11,877 bases of DNA from an uncultured Collinsella sp. (GTDB taxonomy: Bacteria; Actinomycetota; Coriobacteriia; Coriobacteriales; Coriobacteriaceae). The stretch spans positions 1-11,877 of the forward strand of contig UQZC01000027.1 in NCBI GenBank assembly GCA_900545505.1. Direction: 5' to 3'. This document shows, piece after piece, positions 4,867 to 11,877 of the stretch. The translations under genes and the position numbers were made by a program. Positions within the stretch are counted from its first letter, which is position 1. Each line of letters opens with the position of its first letter. The notes beneath the pieces were generated by a model. The model was not told the DNA's origin. It saw only the letters and a list, made by a program, of their open reading frames with translations, and did no database searches.

Positions 4867-6891
4867 ATGCGTCAATTTAAGACCGAGAGCAAAAAACTGC
4901 TCGACCTCATGATCAACTCCATCTACACCAATAAGGAAATCTTCCTGCGCGAGCTTATCTCTAACGCGAGCGACGCCGTCGACAAGCTCAACTTTAAGAG
5001 CCTGCAGGATCCGAGCGTCAAGATCGACCAGGGCGACCTGGCTATTCGCGTTTCCTTTGATAAAGACGCCCGCACCATTACCATCTCGGATAACGGCATT
5101 GGCATGACCGCCGAGGAGCTCGAGCGCAATCTGGGCACCATCGCCCATTCCGGCTCCGAGGAGTTTAAGACCGAGAACGCCGAGCAGCAGGGTTCGGATG
5201 TCGACATCATCGGCCAGTTTGGCGTGGGCTTCTACTCGGCTTTTATGGTCGCCAGCCATGTGAAGGTCGTCAGCCGCGCCTATGGCGAGGATGTCGCCCA
5301 TGTGTGGGAATCCGACGGTCTTGAGGGCTACACCATCGAGGACGGTGAGCGCGCCGAGCACGGTACCGATGTCATCCTGACGCTGCGCGAGAACGAGAAG
5401 CTCGATGCCGACGGCGAGGCCGAGACCTACGATCGCTTCCTGACCGAGTGGGGTCTCAAGAGCCTGATTCAGCAGTACAGCAACTATGTGCGCTACCCGA
5501 TTCAGATGATGGTGTCCAAGAGCCGCCAGAAACCCAAGCCCGAGGACGCCGGCGACGATTACAAGCCCGAGTACGAGGACTACCAGGAGCTCGAGACCGT
5601 CAATTCCATGACACCGATCTGGAAGAAGCGCAGCTCCGATGTCGAGCAGAAGGACTACGACGAGTTCTACAAGTCCACGTTCCACGACTTTGACGATCCT
5701 GCGCGCACCATCAGCTTCCATGCCGAGGGCACGCTCGAGTACGATGCCCTGCTGTTTGTGCCGGGCCGCGCGCCGTTCGATCTGTACAGCAAGGATTACG
5801 AGAAGGGTCTGGCACTCTACAGCTCCAACGTCCTGATCATGGAGAAGTGCGACGACCTGCTGCCCGACTACTACAACTTTGTCCGCGGCGTCGTGGATTC
5901 CGCCGATGTGTCGCTCAACATCTCGCGTGAGACGCTGCAGCAGAACCGTCAGCTCAAGGCCATCGCCAAGCGTGTGGAAAAGAAGATCACCGCCGACCTT
6001 GAGGATATGCGTGACAACGACCGCGAGGCCTACGAGAAGTTCTTTGAGAACTTTGGCCGCGGTCTTAAGTACGGCATCTACTCGAGCTATGGCATGAAGG
6101 CCGATGAGCTCGCCGATCTGTTGCTGTTCTGGTCTGCCAAGGAACAGAAGATGATTACCCTGGCCGAGTATGCCAAGGGCATGCCCGAGGATCAGAAGGC
6201 CATCTACTACGCCGCCGGCGACTCGCGTGAGCGCTTGGCCAAGATGCCCGTGGTAAAGGGCGTGCTCGACCGCGGCTATGACGTGCTGCTGCTGACGCAG
6301 GACGTGGATGAGTTCACCTTCCAGGCTATGCGTGAGTACGTTGCCGCCGATATGCCCAAGATCTACGAGGACGATGCCGCCCGCGAGGCTGCCGAGAAGG
6401 CCGTGGCCGATGGTGCCGAGCCCGAGGTTGAGGATCGTCACCTGGAGCTCAAGAACGTCGCAACCGGTGATCTTGACCTGGCGACCGAGGACGAGAAAAA
6501 GGAGGCCGAGGACGCCACCAAGGAGAACGAGGACCTCTTTAACGCCATGAAGGAGGCACTCGGCGACAAGGTCGAGAAGGTTGCCGTCTCTGCGCGCCTG
6601 ACCGATGCTCCCGCGTGCATCACCACCGAGGGCCCGCTTTCGCTCGAGATGGAGAAGGTGCTCCAGAAGGGTCCCGAGGGCGCGCCCGACGGTATGCCCA
6701 AGAGCCAGCGCGTGCTCGAGCTCAACGCCAAGCACCCGGTCTTTTCCAAGCTCGTCGCCGCTCAGAAGGCGGGCGACGCCGACAAGATCAAGCAGTACTC
6801 CGGTTTGCTCTATGACCAGGCCCTGCTGGTCGAGGGCATCCTCCCCGAGGACCCCGTAGCCTTCGCGGCGGCTGTTTGCAACTTGATGTAG
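4867..6891 (+). CDS. htpG: Molecular chaperone HtpG (bacterial Hsp90)
   Basis: A 674-aa ATP-dependent cytosolic chaperone. The N-terminal GHKL ATPase domain is intact: FLRELISNASDA (26-37) holds the catalytic Glu29 and Mg-binding Asn33, DNGIGM is at 75-80, GTIAHSG at 90-96, and the ATP-lid glycine motif GQFGVGFYSAFMVA at 116-129. The middle domain includes the conserved DVSLNISRETLQQNRQLK region, whose Arg contacts the ATP phosphate. The C-terminal dimerisation domain follows a highly charged, Glu/Lys-rich stretch, and there is no MEEVD tail, as expected for bacteria. It is somewhat longer than the common 620-650 aa. The start ATG 4867 has AAAGGA at 4855-4860, and the protein begins directly with the family-typical FKTESKKLLDLMINSIYTNKE. 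It appears to be a single-gene unit bounded by a leader terminator and a downstream hairpin. Expression may be attenuated in the leader. Confidence 0.98.
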   Translation: MRQFKTESKKLLDLMINSIYTNKEIFLRELISNASDAVDKLNFKSLQDPSVKIDQGDLAIRVSFDKDARTITISDNGIGMTAEELERNLGTIAHSGSEEFKTENAEQQGSDVDIIGQFGVGFYSAFMVASHVKVVSRAYGEDVAHVWESDGLEGYTIEDGERAEHGTDVILTLRENEKLDADGEAETYDRFLTEWGLKSLIQQYSNYVRYPIQMMVSKSRQKPKPEDAGDDYKPEYEDYQELETVNSMTPIWKKRSSDVEQKDYDEFYKSTFHDFDDPARTISFHAEGTLEYDALLFVPGRAPFDLYSKDYEKGLALYSSNVLIMEKCDDLLPDYYNFVRGVVDSADVSLNISRETLQQNRQLKAIAKRVEKKITADLEDMRDNDREAYEKFFENFGRGLKYGIYSSYGMKADELADLLLFWSAKEQKMITLAEYAKGMPEDQKAIYYAAGDSRERLAKMPVVKGVLDRGYDVLLLTQDVDEFTFQAMREYVAADMPKIYEDDAAREAAEKAVADGAEPEVEDRHLELKNVATGDLDLATEDEKKEAEDATKENEDLFNAMKEALGDKVEKVAVSARLTDAPACITTEGPLSLEMEKVLQKGPEGAPDGMPKSQRVLELNAKHPVFSKLVAAQKAGDADKIKQYSGLLYDQALLVEGILPEDPVAFAAAVCNLM

Positions 6892-6921
6892 TTCGGGGAT
6901 ACGGCACCGTAACTAGATTAG

Positions 6922-6993
6922 AACGAGAGTGGATAATCTCCCACTTTTGGCTCGAATGCGGGCTTGAAGTGGGAGATTTTCCACTCTCGTTTT
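6922..6993 (+). terminator. Long hairpin after htpG: terminator and/or repeat element
   Basis: Two 25-nt arms (6922-6946 and 6967-6991) are complementary at 24 of 25 positions and surround a 20-nt loop, 30 nt after the htpG stop. The right arm runs into CGTTTT (6989-6993 region), so it can end htpG transcription; it could equally act on the opposite strand because of its symmetry. Each arm also contains its own smaller palindrome, AGTGG and CCACT separated by 8 nt. Such nested symmetry is more than a simple terminator needs and resembles a mobile or REP-type repeat. Confidence 0.7.
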
Positions 6994-7062
6994 CCTCCGT
7001 CCCCAAGGGATCAATTATTTGTCGGGGTTGTGGTTTTGTGACCTGCTGAAATTAAAGATACT

Positions 7063-7103
7063 GTACAACTGTACGTTAATTTGTCTTCGTAGTATATTGC
7101 TAC
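7063..7103 (+). promoter_or_regulatory. Candidate promoter and operator before the YhgE/Pip genes
   Basis: A -10-like TATATT (7093-7098) is preceded at about 17 nt by a weak -35 region that coincides with a perfect inverted repeat, GTACA-AC-TGTAC (7063-7074). A second short inverted repeat, GTAG-N7-CTAC (7089-7103), brackets the -10 box. This is the arrangement expected for a repressor of the TetR type or similar, but no regulator gene is in the window. The region from 7007 to 7060 shows nothing recognisable. Confidence 0.4.
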
Positions 7104-7190
7104 CCGCAAAACTCAACACCATTGTGCTTTGAGACGTTAAAGCGCCTACGTACAATGGTTGTCGATAGTACGATTCGATTTAACGACAGG

Positions 7191-9971
7191 ATGGATGGTC
7201 CAAGCGTGAGTCTCGGCAGCAAACTATCCAATGCAAAGGTCTCCTTTGCGATATTTAAGCGCGACATTAAGCGACTGCTTGTGAACCCCGTTGCCTTGGT
7301 GGTTACCCTCGGCGTGTGCGTTATTCCCTCACTGTATGCCTGGTACAACATCGTGGCAAACTGGGATCCGTACGGAAACACCCAGGGCATCAAGATTGCC
7401 ATCGCCAACAACGATCAGGGCACTCAGAACGACCTGGTGGGCGATCTCAACGCGGGCGACCAGGTCGTCGATCAGCTCAAGGAGAACGATCAGCTGGGCT
7501 GGACCTTCGTCGATTCGGCGGCCGATGCCAAGGAGGGCGTCGAGAGTGGTGAGTACTATGCGGCCATCGTAATCCCCAAGAACTTCTCGGATAACCTGGT
7601 TTCGATGCTCGACGGCAACTACCATCAGCCCAAGCTTACGTACTACGTCAATGAGAAGAAGAGCGCCATTGCACCCAAGGTTACCGACACCGGTGCAAGT
7701 ACCATCGAGAAGCAGATCAACTCGGAATTTGTCTCCACGGTGGGCGAGACCGTTGCCAGTATTGCCAAGGATGCCGGAGTCGATTTAAAGGACAAGGCAA
7801 CTCAGACTCAGGATTCGTTGGCAAGTTCTGTCTCCGAGGCATCCGATACCTTGGGCGAGGTGCACGATTCGATTGGCGACATGAATGCCGCCATCGATAA
7901 GACGAGTGGCGCCATCGCCTCGGCCGATGCGGCACTTGCCGGCCTGCAGGGTCAGGCGCCGTCACTGACGCAGGCGATCTCTCAGGGTAACGACCTGCTG
8001 GGCGAAGCTCGCACCACGGCGGGCAACTCTATCGCCTCGCTCTCCAAGGCGCTCTCGGAAGGCAGCCTTGCGCTTACCAAGACGTCGGCCTCTGCGAACG
8101 CTGCCATCGGCAAGCTGACGGGCACGGTCACATCTACGACCACCCGTATCGACAACTCGCTCGAGTCTCTCCAAGCGACGATCGACCACAATAAGGCCGT
8201 TATCGGGCACTTAGAGATTCTCGCCAATGACACGTCGACAGGTTCCGAGGAAATTGACGCGCGCATTGTATCGACCATCGATTTGCTTCGAGAGCAGAAT
8301 GAAAAGCTTCAGAGCATCAAGGACGGTCTGTCTGCGCAGTCGAGCGCCATGGCGAATGACGCCGCGGCTGTCTCGGGTGCCAGCGACGCTATCAATAACG
8401 CAATTCAGACCGGTGCGACCAACCTTGGCCAGGCCCAGACGGACCTGGGTCAAAACGCGCTGCCGAAGGCCTCGAGCGCGCTTGATTCCTTTGCCGCCGT
8501 CTCGGGTGATTTGACGGGTATCGTATCTGGCCTCACGCCCACGATTGCAAGCGCGCGCGGTACGCTTTCGCAGCTTAACGCTACGCTCGGCCAGGCCAAG
8601 ACCACGCTGTCCCAGACCGATTCCTCGCTTGCCAAGGTCCAGGACAAGCTCGCAACCGCCGCCAACGACATCGCGGCGCTACAGACCTCCGAGTCCATGG
8701 GCGAGCTGGCCGACCTGATGGGCGTCGACGTCAATGACGTCGCAGACTTCATGGCATCTCCGGTTGAGCTCGCGTCCAAGTCGATCTATCCGGTTAAGAG
8801 CTTCGGCTCGGGCATTGCCCCCTTCTACACCAATCTGGCGCTTTGGGTGGGCGGCTATGTGCTCATCGCCATTTACAAGCTCGAGGTCGACCGTGAAGGT
8901 GTTGGCAGCTTTACGGCGCGCCAAGGCTACTTTGGCCGCTGGTTGCTCATGGTGATCCTGGGCGCGTTGCAGGCCATCATCGTTACGGTAGGCGATCTGG
9001 TGATTGGCGTGCAGTGCGTCAGCCCGCTGCTGTTCGTGCTGGGCGGCATCGCCATTTCGTTCACCTACGTCAATATCATCTATGCGCTGTCCACCACGTT
9101 TAAGCATATCGGCAAGGCTATCGGCGTCATTCTCGTCATCGTGCAGATCCCGGGTTCGTCGGGCATGTACCCCATCGAGATGATGCCCGGCTTCTTCCAG
9201 TGGCTGCACCCGCTGCTGCCCTTTACCTACGGCATCAATCTGCTGCGCGAGACGGTCGGCGGCATGTATTCGTTCAACTACCTGTTTAACCTGTGCATTC
9301 TGGGCGTGTTCTTGATCGTGGCGCTCTTTATCGGCCTGCAGCTGCGTCCGCTGCTGCTCAACCTTAACCTGCTCTTTGATAAACAGCTCTCCACGACCGG
9401 TATGATGATTTGCGAGTCCAACGACCTGCCGCGCCAGCGCTACTCGCTGCGCACGGCCATGCGCGTCATGCTCGATTCCGATTCGTACCGTCGCGAACTG
9501 CTCGATCATGCGGTCGCCTTTGAACATCGCTACCCGTACTACATCAAGGGCGGTTTTGCCGCCGTGGTGGGCGTTCAGGTCCTGCTCTTTGTCCTGTCGA
9601 CGGTTCTCGATATCGACAATAACGGCAAGATCATCCTGCTTGTCATTTGGATCATCTCGGTTATTGCCATCTGCGGCTGGCTTATCAATATCGAATATAT
9701 CCGAGCGAGCCTCAATACCCAGATGCGCATCTCGGCGCTTTCGGATGAGGACCTGCGTCGCGAGATGCGCGAACACACGGCCGCCATTCCTGCCGCCCGC
9801 CACATGTTTGGCCTCAACGCCAGCGAGCGTGGTGCCAAGGGCGGCGATCAGTCCACGGGCCGCTTGCCGCATATCGGCTCGCACCATAAATCTCAGGGCA
9901 GCGACAGCACAGCCACAAATGATGGAGATACCACCGCGCTTGGCAAGCACTCCAAAGGAGGTGAGGCATAA
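7191..9971 (+). CDS. YhgE/Pip-family envelope protein, first of a tandem pair
   Basis: About 926 aa with the YhgE/Pip plan. A cytoplasmic IFKRDIKRLLVNP leads into TM1 (about 33-55) and then the family hallmark PSLYAWYNI...WDPYGNT (46-64). A large extracytoplasmic Ala/Ser/Asp-rich region (about 65-540) has long helical, coiled-coil-like stretches, and a membrane domain of about five helices runs between 545 and 725, resembling ABC-2-type permeases. Beyond this lie a cytoplasmic linker, two more predicted TMs (about 785-808 and 813-836) and a polar tail of about 85 residues rich in His, Ser and Gly. The family includes the lactococcal phage receptor Pip and is related to EsaA of type VII secretion; the function here is unknown. 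Start is uncertain: in-frame TTG 7122, ATG 7155, ATG 7191 and GTG 7206 are possible. Only GTG 7206 has an AGGATGG-like site (7188-7194, spaced 11 nt). The next gene adjoins it directly. Confidence 0.88.
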   Translation: MDGPSVSLGSKLSNAKVSFAIFKRDIKRLLVNPVALVVTLGVCVIPSLYAWYNIVANWDPYGNTQGIKIAIANNDQGTQNDLVGDLNAGDQVVDQLKENDQLGWTFVDSAADAKEGVESGEYYAAIVIPKNFSDNLVSMLDGNYHQPKLTYYVNEKKSAIAPKVTDTGASTIEKQINSEFVSTVGETVASIAKDAGVDLKDKATQTQDSLASSVSEASDTLGEVHDSIGDMNAAIDKTSGAIASADAALAGLQGQAPSLTQAISQGNDLLGEARTTAGNSIASLSKALSEGSLALTKTSASANAAIGKLTGTVTSTTTRIDNSLESLQATIDHNKAVIGHLEILANDTSTGSEEIDARIVSTIDLLREQNEKLQSIKDGLSAQSSAMANDAAAVSGASDAINNAIQTGATNLGQAQTDLGQNALPKASSALDSFAAVSGDLTGIVSGLTPTIASARGTLSQLNATLGQAKTTLSQTDSSLAKVQDKLATAANDIAALQTSESMGELADLMGVDVNDVADFMASPVELASKSIYPVKSFGSGIAPFYTNLALWVGGYVLIAIYKLEVDREGVGSFTARQGYFGRWLLMVILGALQAIIVTVGDLVIGVQCVSPLLFVLGGIAISFTYVNIIYALSTTFKHIGKAIGVILVIVQIPGSSGMYPIEMMPGFFQWLHPLLPFTYGINLLRETVGGMYSFNYLFNLCILGVFLIVALFIGLQLRPLLLNLNLLFDKQLSTTGMMICESNDLPRQRYSLRTAMRVMLDSDSYRRELLDHAVAFEHRYPYYIKGGFAAVVGVQVLLFVLSTVLDIDNNGKIILLVIWIISVIAICGWLINIEYIRASLNTQMRISALSDEDLRREMREHTAAIPAARHMFGLNASERGAKGGDQSTGRLPHIGSHHKSQGSDSTATNDGDTTALGKHSKGGEA
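9954..9964 (+). promoter_or_regulatory. Strong ribosome binding site for the second YhgE/Pip gene
   Basis: AAAGGAGGTGA is a near-full match to the anti-Shine-Dalgarno complement. It lies within the last codons of the first gene and about 10 nt before ATG 9972, which fixes the start of the second gene and indicates coupled translation. Confidence 0.8.
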
Positions 9972-11877
9972 ATGAAGAACATCCTGCATCTGTTTAAGCG
10001 CGATGTCCAAAACGTGTCTCGCTCCGTGATCGGCTTGGTTGTCGTGATGGGCCTCATTATCGTACCGTGTCTGTACGCGTGGTTTAACATCGCCGGCAGC
10101 TGGGATCCGTACGGCAACACCGGCAATCTTAAGATCGCCGTGGTCAACACCGATGAGGGTTACGAGAGCGATTTGATCCCCGTCGAGGTTAACGTGGGCG
10201 AAAACGTAACCGCCACCCTACGCGGCAACGAGAGCTTCGATTGGGTTGTGCTCAACAATCGCGAAAAGGCTATCGAGGGCGTTAAGTCGGGCGCGTACTA
10301 TGCTGCCGTCGTTATCCCCAAAACGTTTAGCGCTGACATGATGACGCTTTTCTCGACCGACGTGAAGCATGCCGATATCGAGTTCTACGAGAATCAGAAG
10401 GCCAACGCCATTGCGCAGATCGTGACCGAGAAGGGTTCGAGCGCCGTCCAGAGCCAGGTTAACAAAACTTTTACCGAGACCATTACGAGCATCGGTCTTA
10501 AGACGGTGTCCAGCCTGCTCGATTACATGAGCACCGACCAGGTCAGCAACTTTATCGCCAACCTGTCCTCGACGCTCGGCGATTCGGTCCAGGACCTGCA
10601 GGACGTTCAGGCCAGCGCAACGTCGCTTGCGGGCATTTTGAGCTCCACGTCCGATTCGCTGACGTCGGCGAGCGGCATGCTCAAGCAGACGGGCACGGTC
10701 GATGAGTCAACGAAGCAGCTGATGGAGCATGTCAAGAGCGGCATGAGCGATTCCAAGGAAGCGCTGAAGGACGCCAACGACGCCATCAATGCCGCGATTG
10801 ACGGAAGCGCGGGCTCGTTTGACAACGTGTCCGCCGAGCTTGCGAAGGCATTTGATGCCGCGAATCAACATGTCGACCTTACAGTGTCCCAGCTCAACGA
10901 TGCCGCGGCGGCGCTCAACACGCGTGCCGACGATATCGACGCCACGGCCGACCAGCTCCGCAGCTTTGCCGATCAGGTGACTGACGAAAAACTCCAGGAC
11001 AGCCTCAAGTCTGTGGCAACATCGCTGAGCAGGATTGCTGTGGAGTATCGCAACAACGCCAAGGACTTGACGGCCACCGCGAAGTCTCTCTCTGACAGCA
11101 TGGCAGAGGTTAATAAGTCGCGTGCCGAGGTCGATCAGGCTATCGCCGATGCCAAGGCCGGTATCGCGGGTGCCAAATCCGATTACGATTCCACGTTCTC
11201 GGCCAAGGCAAAGGAGCTCAAGAAGACCATCTCGGGCGTTTTGGATTCGCTGAACGGTATTTCGAACGATCTGGATAGTGCTGTTGCCGGCCTGACCGAC
11301 GCATCCGGTTCGCTGGCAAAGGGCCTCTCCAAGGCTGCAAAGCTGGTCAACAAGGCTTCTGATCAGCTGGGCGAGGCGTCGGACAAGATCAGTGCGTTTA
11401 AGGACGAGCTCGACGGCGCCTTGATGTCGGATGACCTCGCTACGATCAAGACGATGATCGGCAATGATCCCGAGGGTCTGGCCGTGTCGCTTTCCGGCCC
11501 CGTCGCGCTCGATCGCAAGCCGGTCTATCCGATCCGCAACTACGGTTCGGCCATGGCACCGTTCTACACGATTCTGTCGCTCTGGGTGGGCTCGATTGTG
11601 CTGGCGGCCATGATGAAGGTCTCGGTTGACGATGAGCTTATCAACGAGCTCATCCCCGTGCGCCTGCACGAGATCTACCTGGGCCGCTACCTGTTCTTTG
11701 GCGGTCTGGCCCTGCTGCAGGCAACGCTCGTGTGCGCGGGCGACATCCTGTTCTTTGGCATCCAGTGCGACGACCCGCTGCAGTTTGTGCTGGCGGGCTG
11801 GGGCGCGAGGCTCGTGTTCTCCCATATCGTCTACACGCTTACGGTTTCGTTTGGCGATATCGGCAAGGCCCTCGCCG
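9972..11877 (+). CDS. YhgE/Pip-family envelope protein, second of a tandem pair (3' end outside window)
   Basis: The frame is open from ATG 9972 to the right edge, giving 635 residues with no stop. The N-terminus MKNILHLFKRDVQNV precedes TM1 (about 17-40) and the hallmark VPCLYAWFNI...WDPYGNT (31-50), then KIAVVNTDEG (54-63). A predicted extracytoplasmic region to about residue 515 is Ala/Ser/Asp-rich and helical with repeated heptad-like stretches. The membrane domain starts at about 531 (FYTILSLWVGS) and at least three helices are visible before the edge. It aligns with the upstream protein at both ends (for example SGxYYAAxVIPK in both) but the helical middle differs, so the two are diverged paralogues. 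The stop of the first gene (9969-9971) touches this start codon with no gap, so they are surely one operon and may work as a pair or heterodimer. Function is unknown beyond family membership. Confidence 0.88.
   Translation, partial: MKNILHLFKRDVQNVSRSVIGLVVVMGLIIVPCLYAWFNIAGSWDPYGNTGNLKIAVVNTDEGYESDLIPVEVNVGENVTATLRGNESFDWVVLNNREKAIEGVKSGAYYAAVVIPKTFSADMMTLFSTDVKHADIEFYENQKANAIAQIVTEKGSSAVQSQVNKTFTETITSIGLKTVSSLLDYMSTDQVSNFIANLSSTLGDSVQDLQDVQASATSLAGILSSTSDSLTSASGMLKQTGTVDESTKQLMEHVKSGMSDSKEALKDANDAINAAIDGSAGSFDNVSAELAKAFDAANQHVDLTVSQLNDAAAALNTRADDIDATADQLRSFADQVTDEKLQDSLKSVATSLSRIAVEYRNNAKDLTATAKSLSDSMAEVNKSRAEVDQAIADAKAGIAGAKSDYDSTFSAKAKELKKTISGVLDSLNGISNDLDSAVAGLTDASGSLAKGLSKAAKLVNKASDQLGEASDKISAFKDELDGALMSDDLATIKTMIGNDPEGLAVSLSGPVALDRKPVYPIRNYGSAMAPFYTILSLWVGSIVLAAMMKVSVDDELINELIPVRLHEIYLGRYLFFGGLALLQATLVCAGDILFFGIQCDDPLQFVLAGWGARLVFSHIVYTLTVSFGDIGKALA

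Noticed and set aside
4783..6735. 650-aa open frame on the minus strand opposite htpG
   Set aside because: It is the antisense shadow of htpG, rich in Leu/Gly/Val/His repeats with no domain, and it results from GC-biased third positions of the real gene.
7841..8700. Possible tandem repeat region in the helical middle of the first YhgE/Pip protein
   Set aside because: Recurrent Ala/Ser/Asp-rich words are heptad-like protein periodicity, not exact DNA repeats; no unit repeats cleanly at nucleotide level.
8679..10010. 443-aa minus-strand open frame opposite the first YhgE/Pip gene
   Set aside because: Antisense shadow with biased composition (Asp, His, Arg, Gln) and no recognisable motif; the + strand frame has clear family hallmarks.
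10707..11825. 372-aa minus-strand open frame opposite the second YhgE/Pip gene
   Set aside because: Antisense shadow; the + strand frame is open through the whole region and continues the YhgE/Pip homology.

Overview
All recognisable genes in this window lie on the + strand. The coding sequence is GC-rich and the intergenic gaps are AT-richer. The combination of two long tandem YhgE/Pip-type membrane proteins, a split bacterial tyrosine-kinase module and a high-GC codon style fits a gut actinobacterium of the Coriobacteriia, Collinsella-like. That placement is an inference from gene content and style; no rRNA or other marker is present.

Layout. (1) 1-1865: the 3' part of an OmpR/PhoB-type response regulator, followed 3 nt later by a PhoR-like membrane sensor histidine kinase, ending at a hairpin. 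The response regulator shows a break in reading frame at the left edge. (2) 2061-4124: a tight three-gene module made of a Wzz/CpsC-like polysaccharide co-polymerase, a CpsD/BY-type tyrosine autokinase with a C-terminal tyrosine cluster, and a PHP-family CpsB-type tyrosine phosphatase. This is the control unit for export and polymerisation of a surface polysaccharide, but no glycosyltransferase, flippase or polymerase follows in the window. (3) 4164-4664: a GNAT acetyltransferase (ElaA/YjcF-like), read with or just after the kinase module. (4) 4665-4866: a non-coding gap with a REP-like element, promoter-like boxes with an inverted repeat, and a strong intrinsic terminator only 30 nt before the next start codon. 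(5) 4867-6891: htpG (Hsp90). (6) 6892-7190: a 25-bp-stem hairpin, probably terminator and/or repeat element, then a promoter-like region with GTAC-containing inverted repeats. (7) 7191-11877: two adjoining YhgE/Pip-family genes, the first complete (about 926 aa) and the second open to the right edge.

Functionally, most of the window concerns the cell envelope: signal sensing at the membrane, control of polysaccharide chain length and export by tyrosine phosphorylation, and two large envelope-spanning YhgE/Pip proteins. The most notable signals not explained by the genes are the terminator placed inside the htpG leader, the nested hairpin after htpG, and the reading-frame break in the response regulator. 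I see no CRISPR array, tRNA, rRNA, transposase or clear novel defence system.
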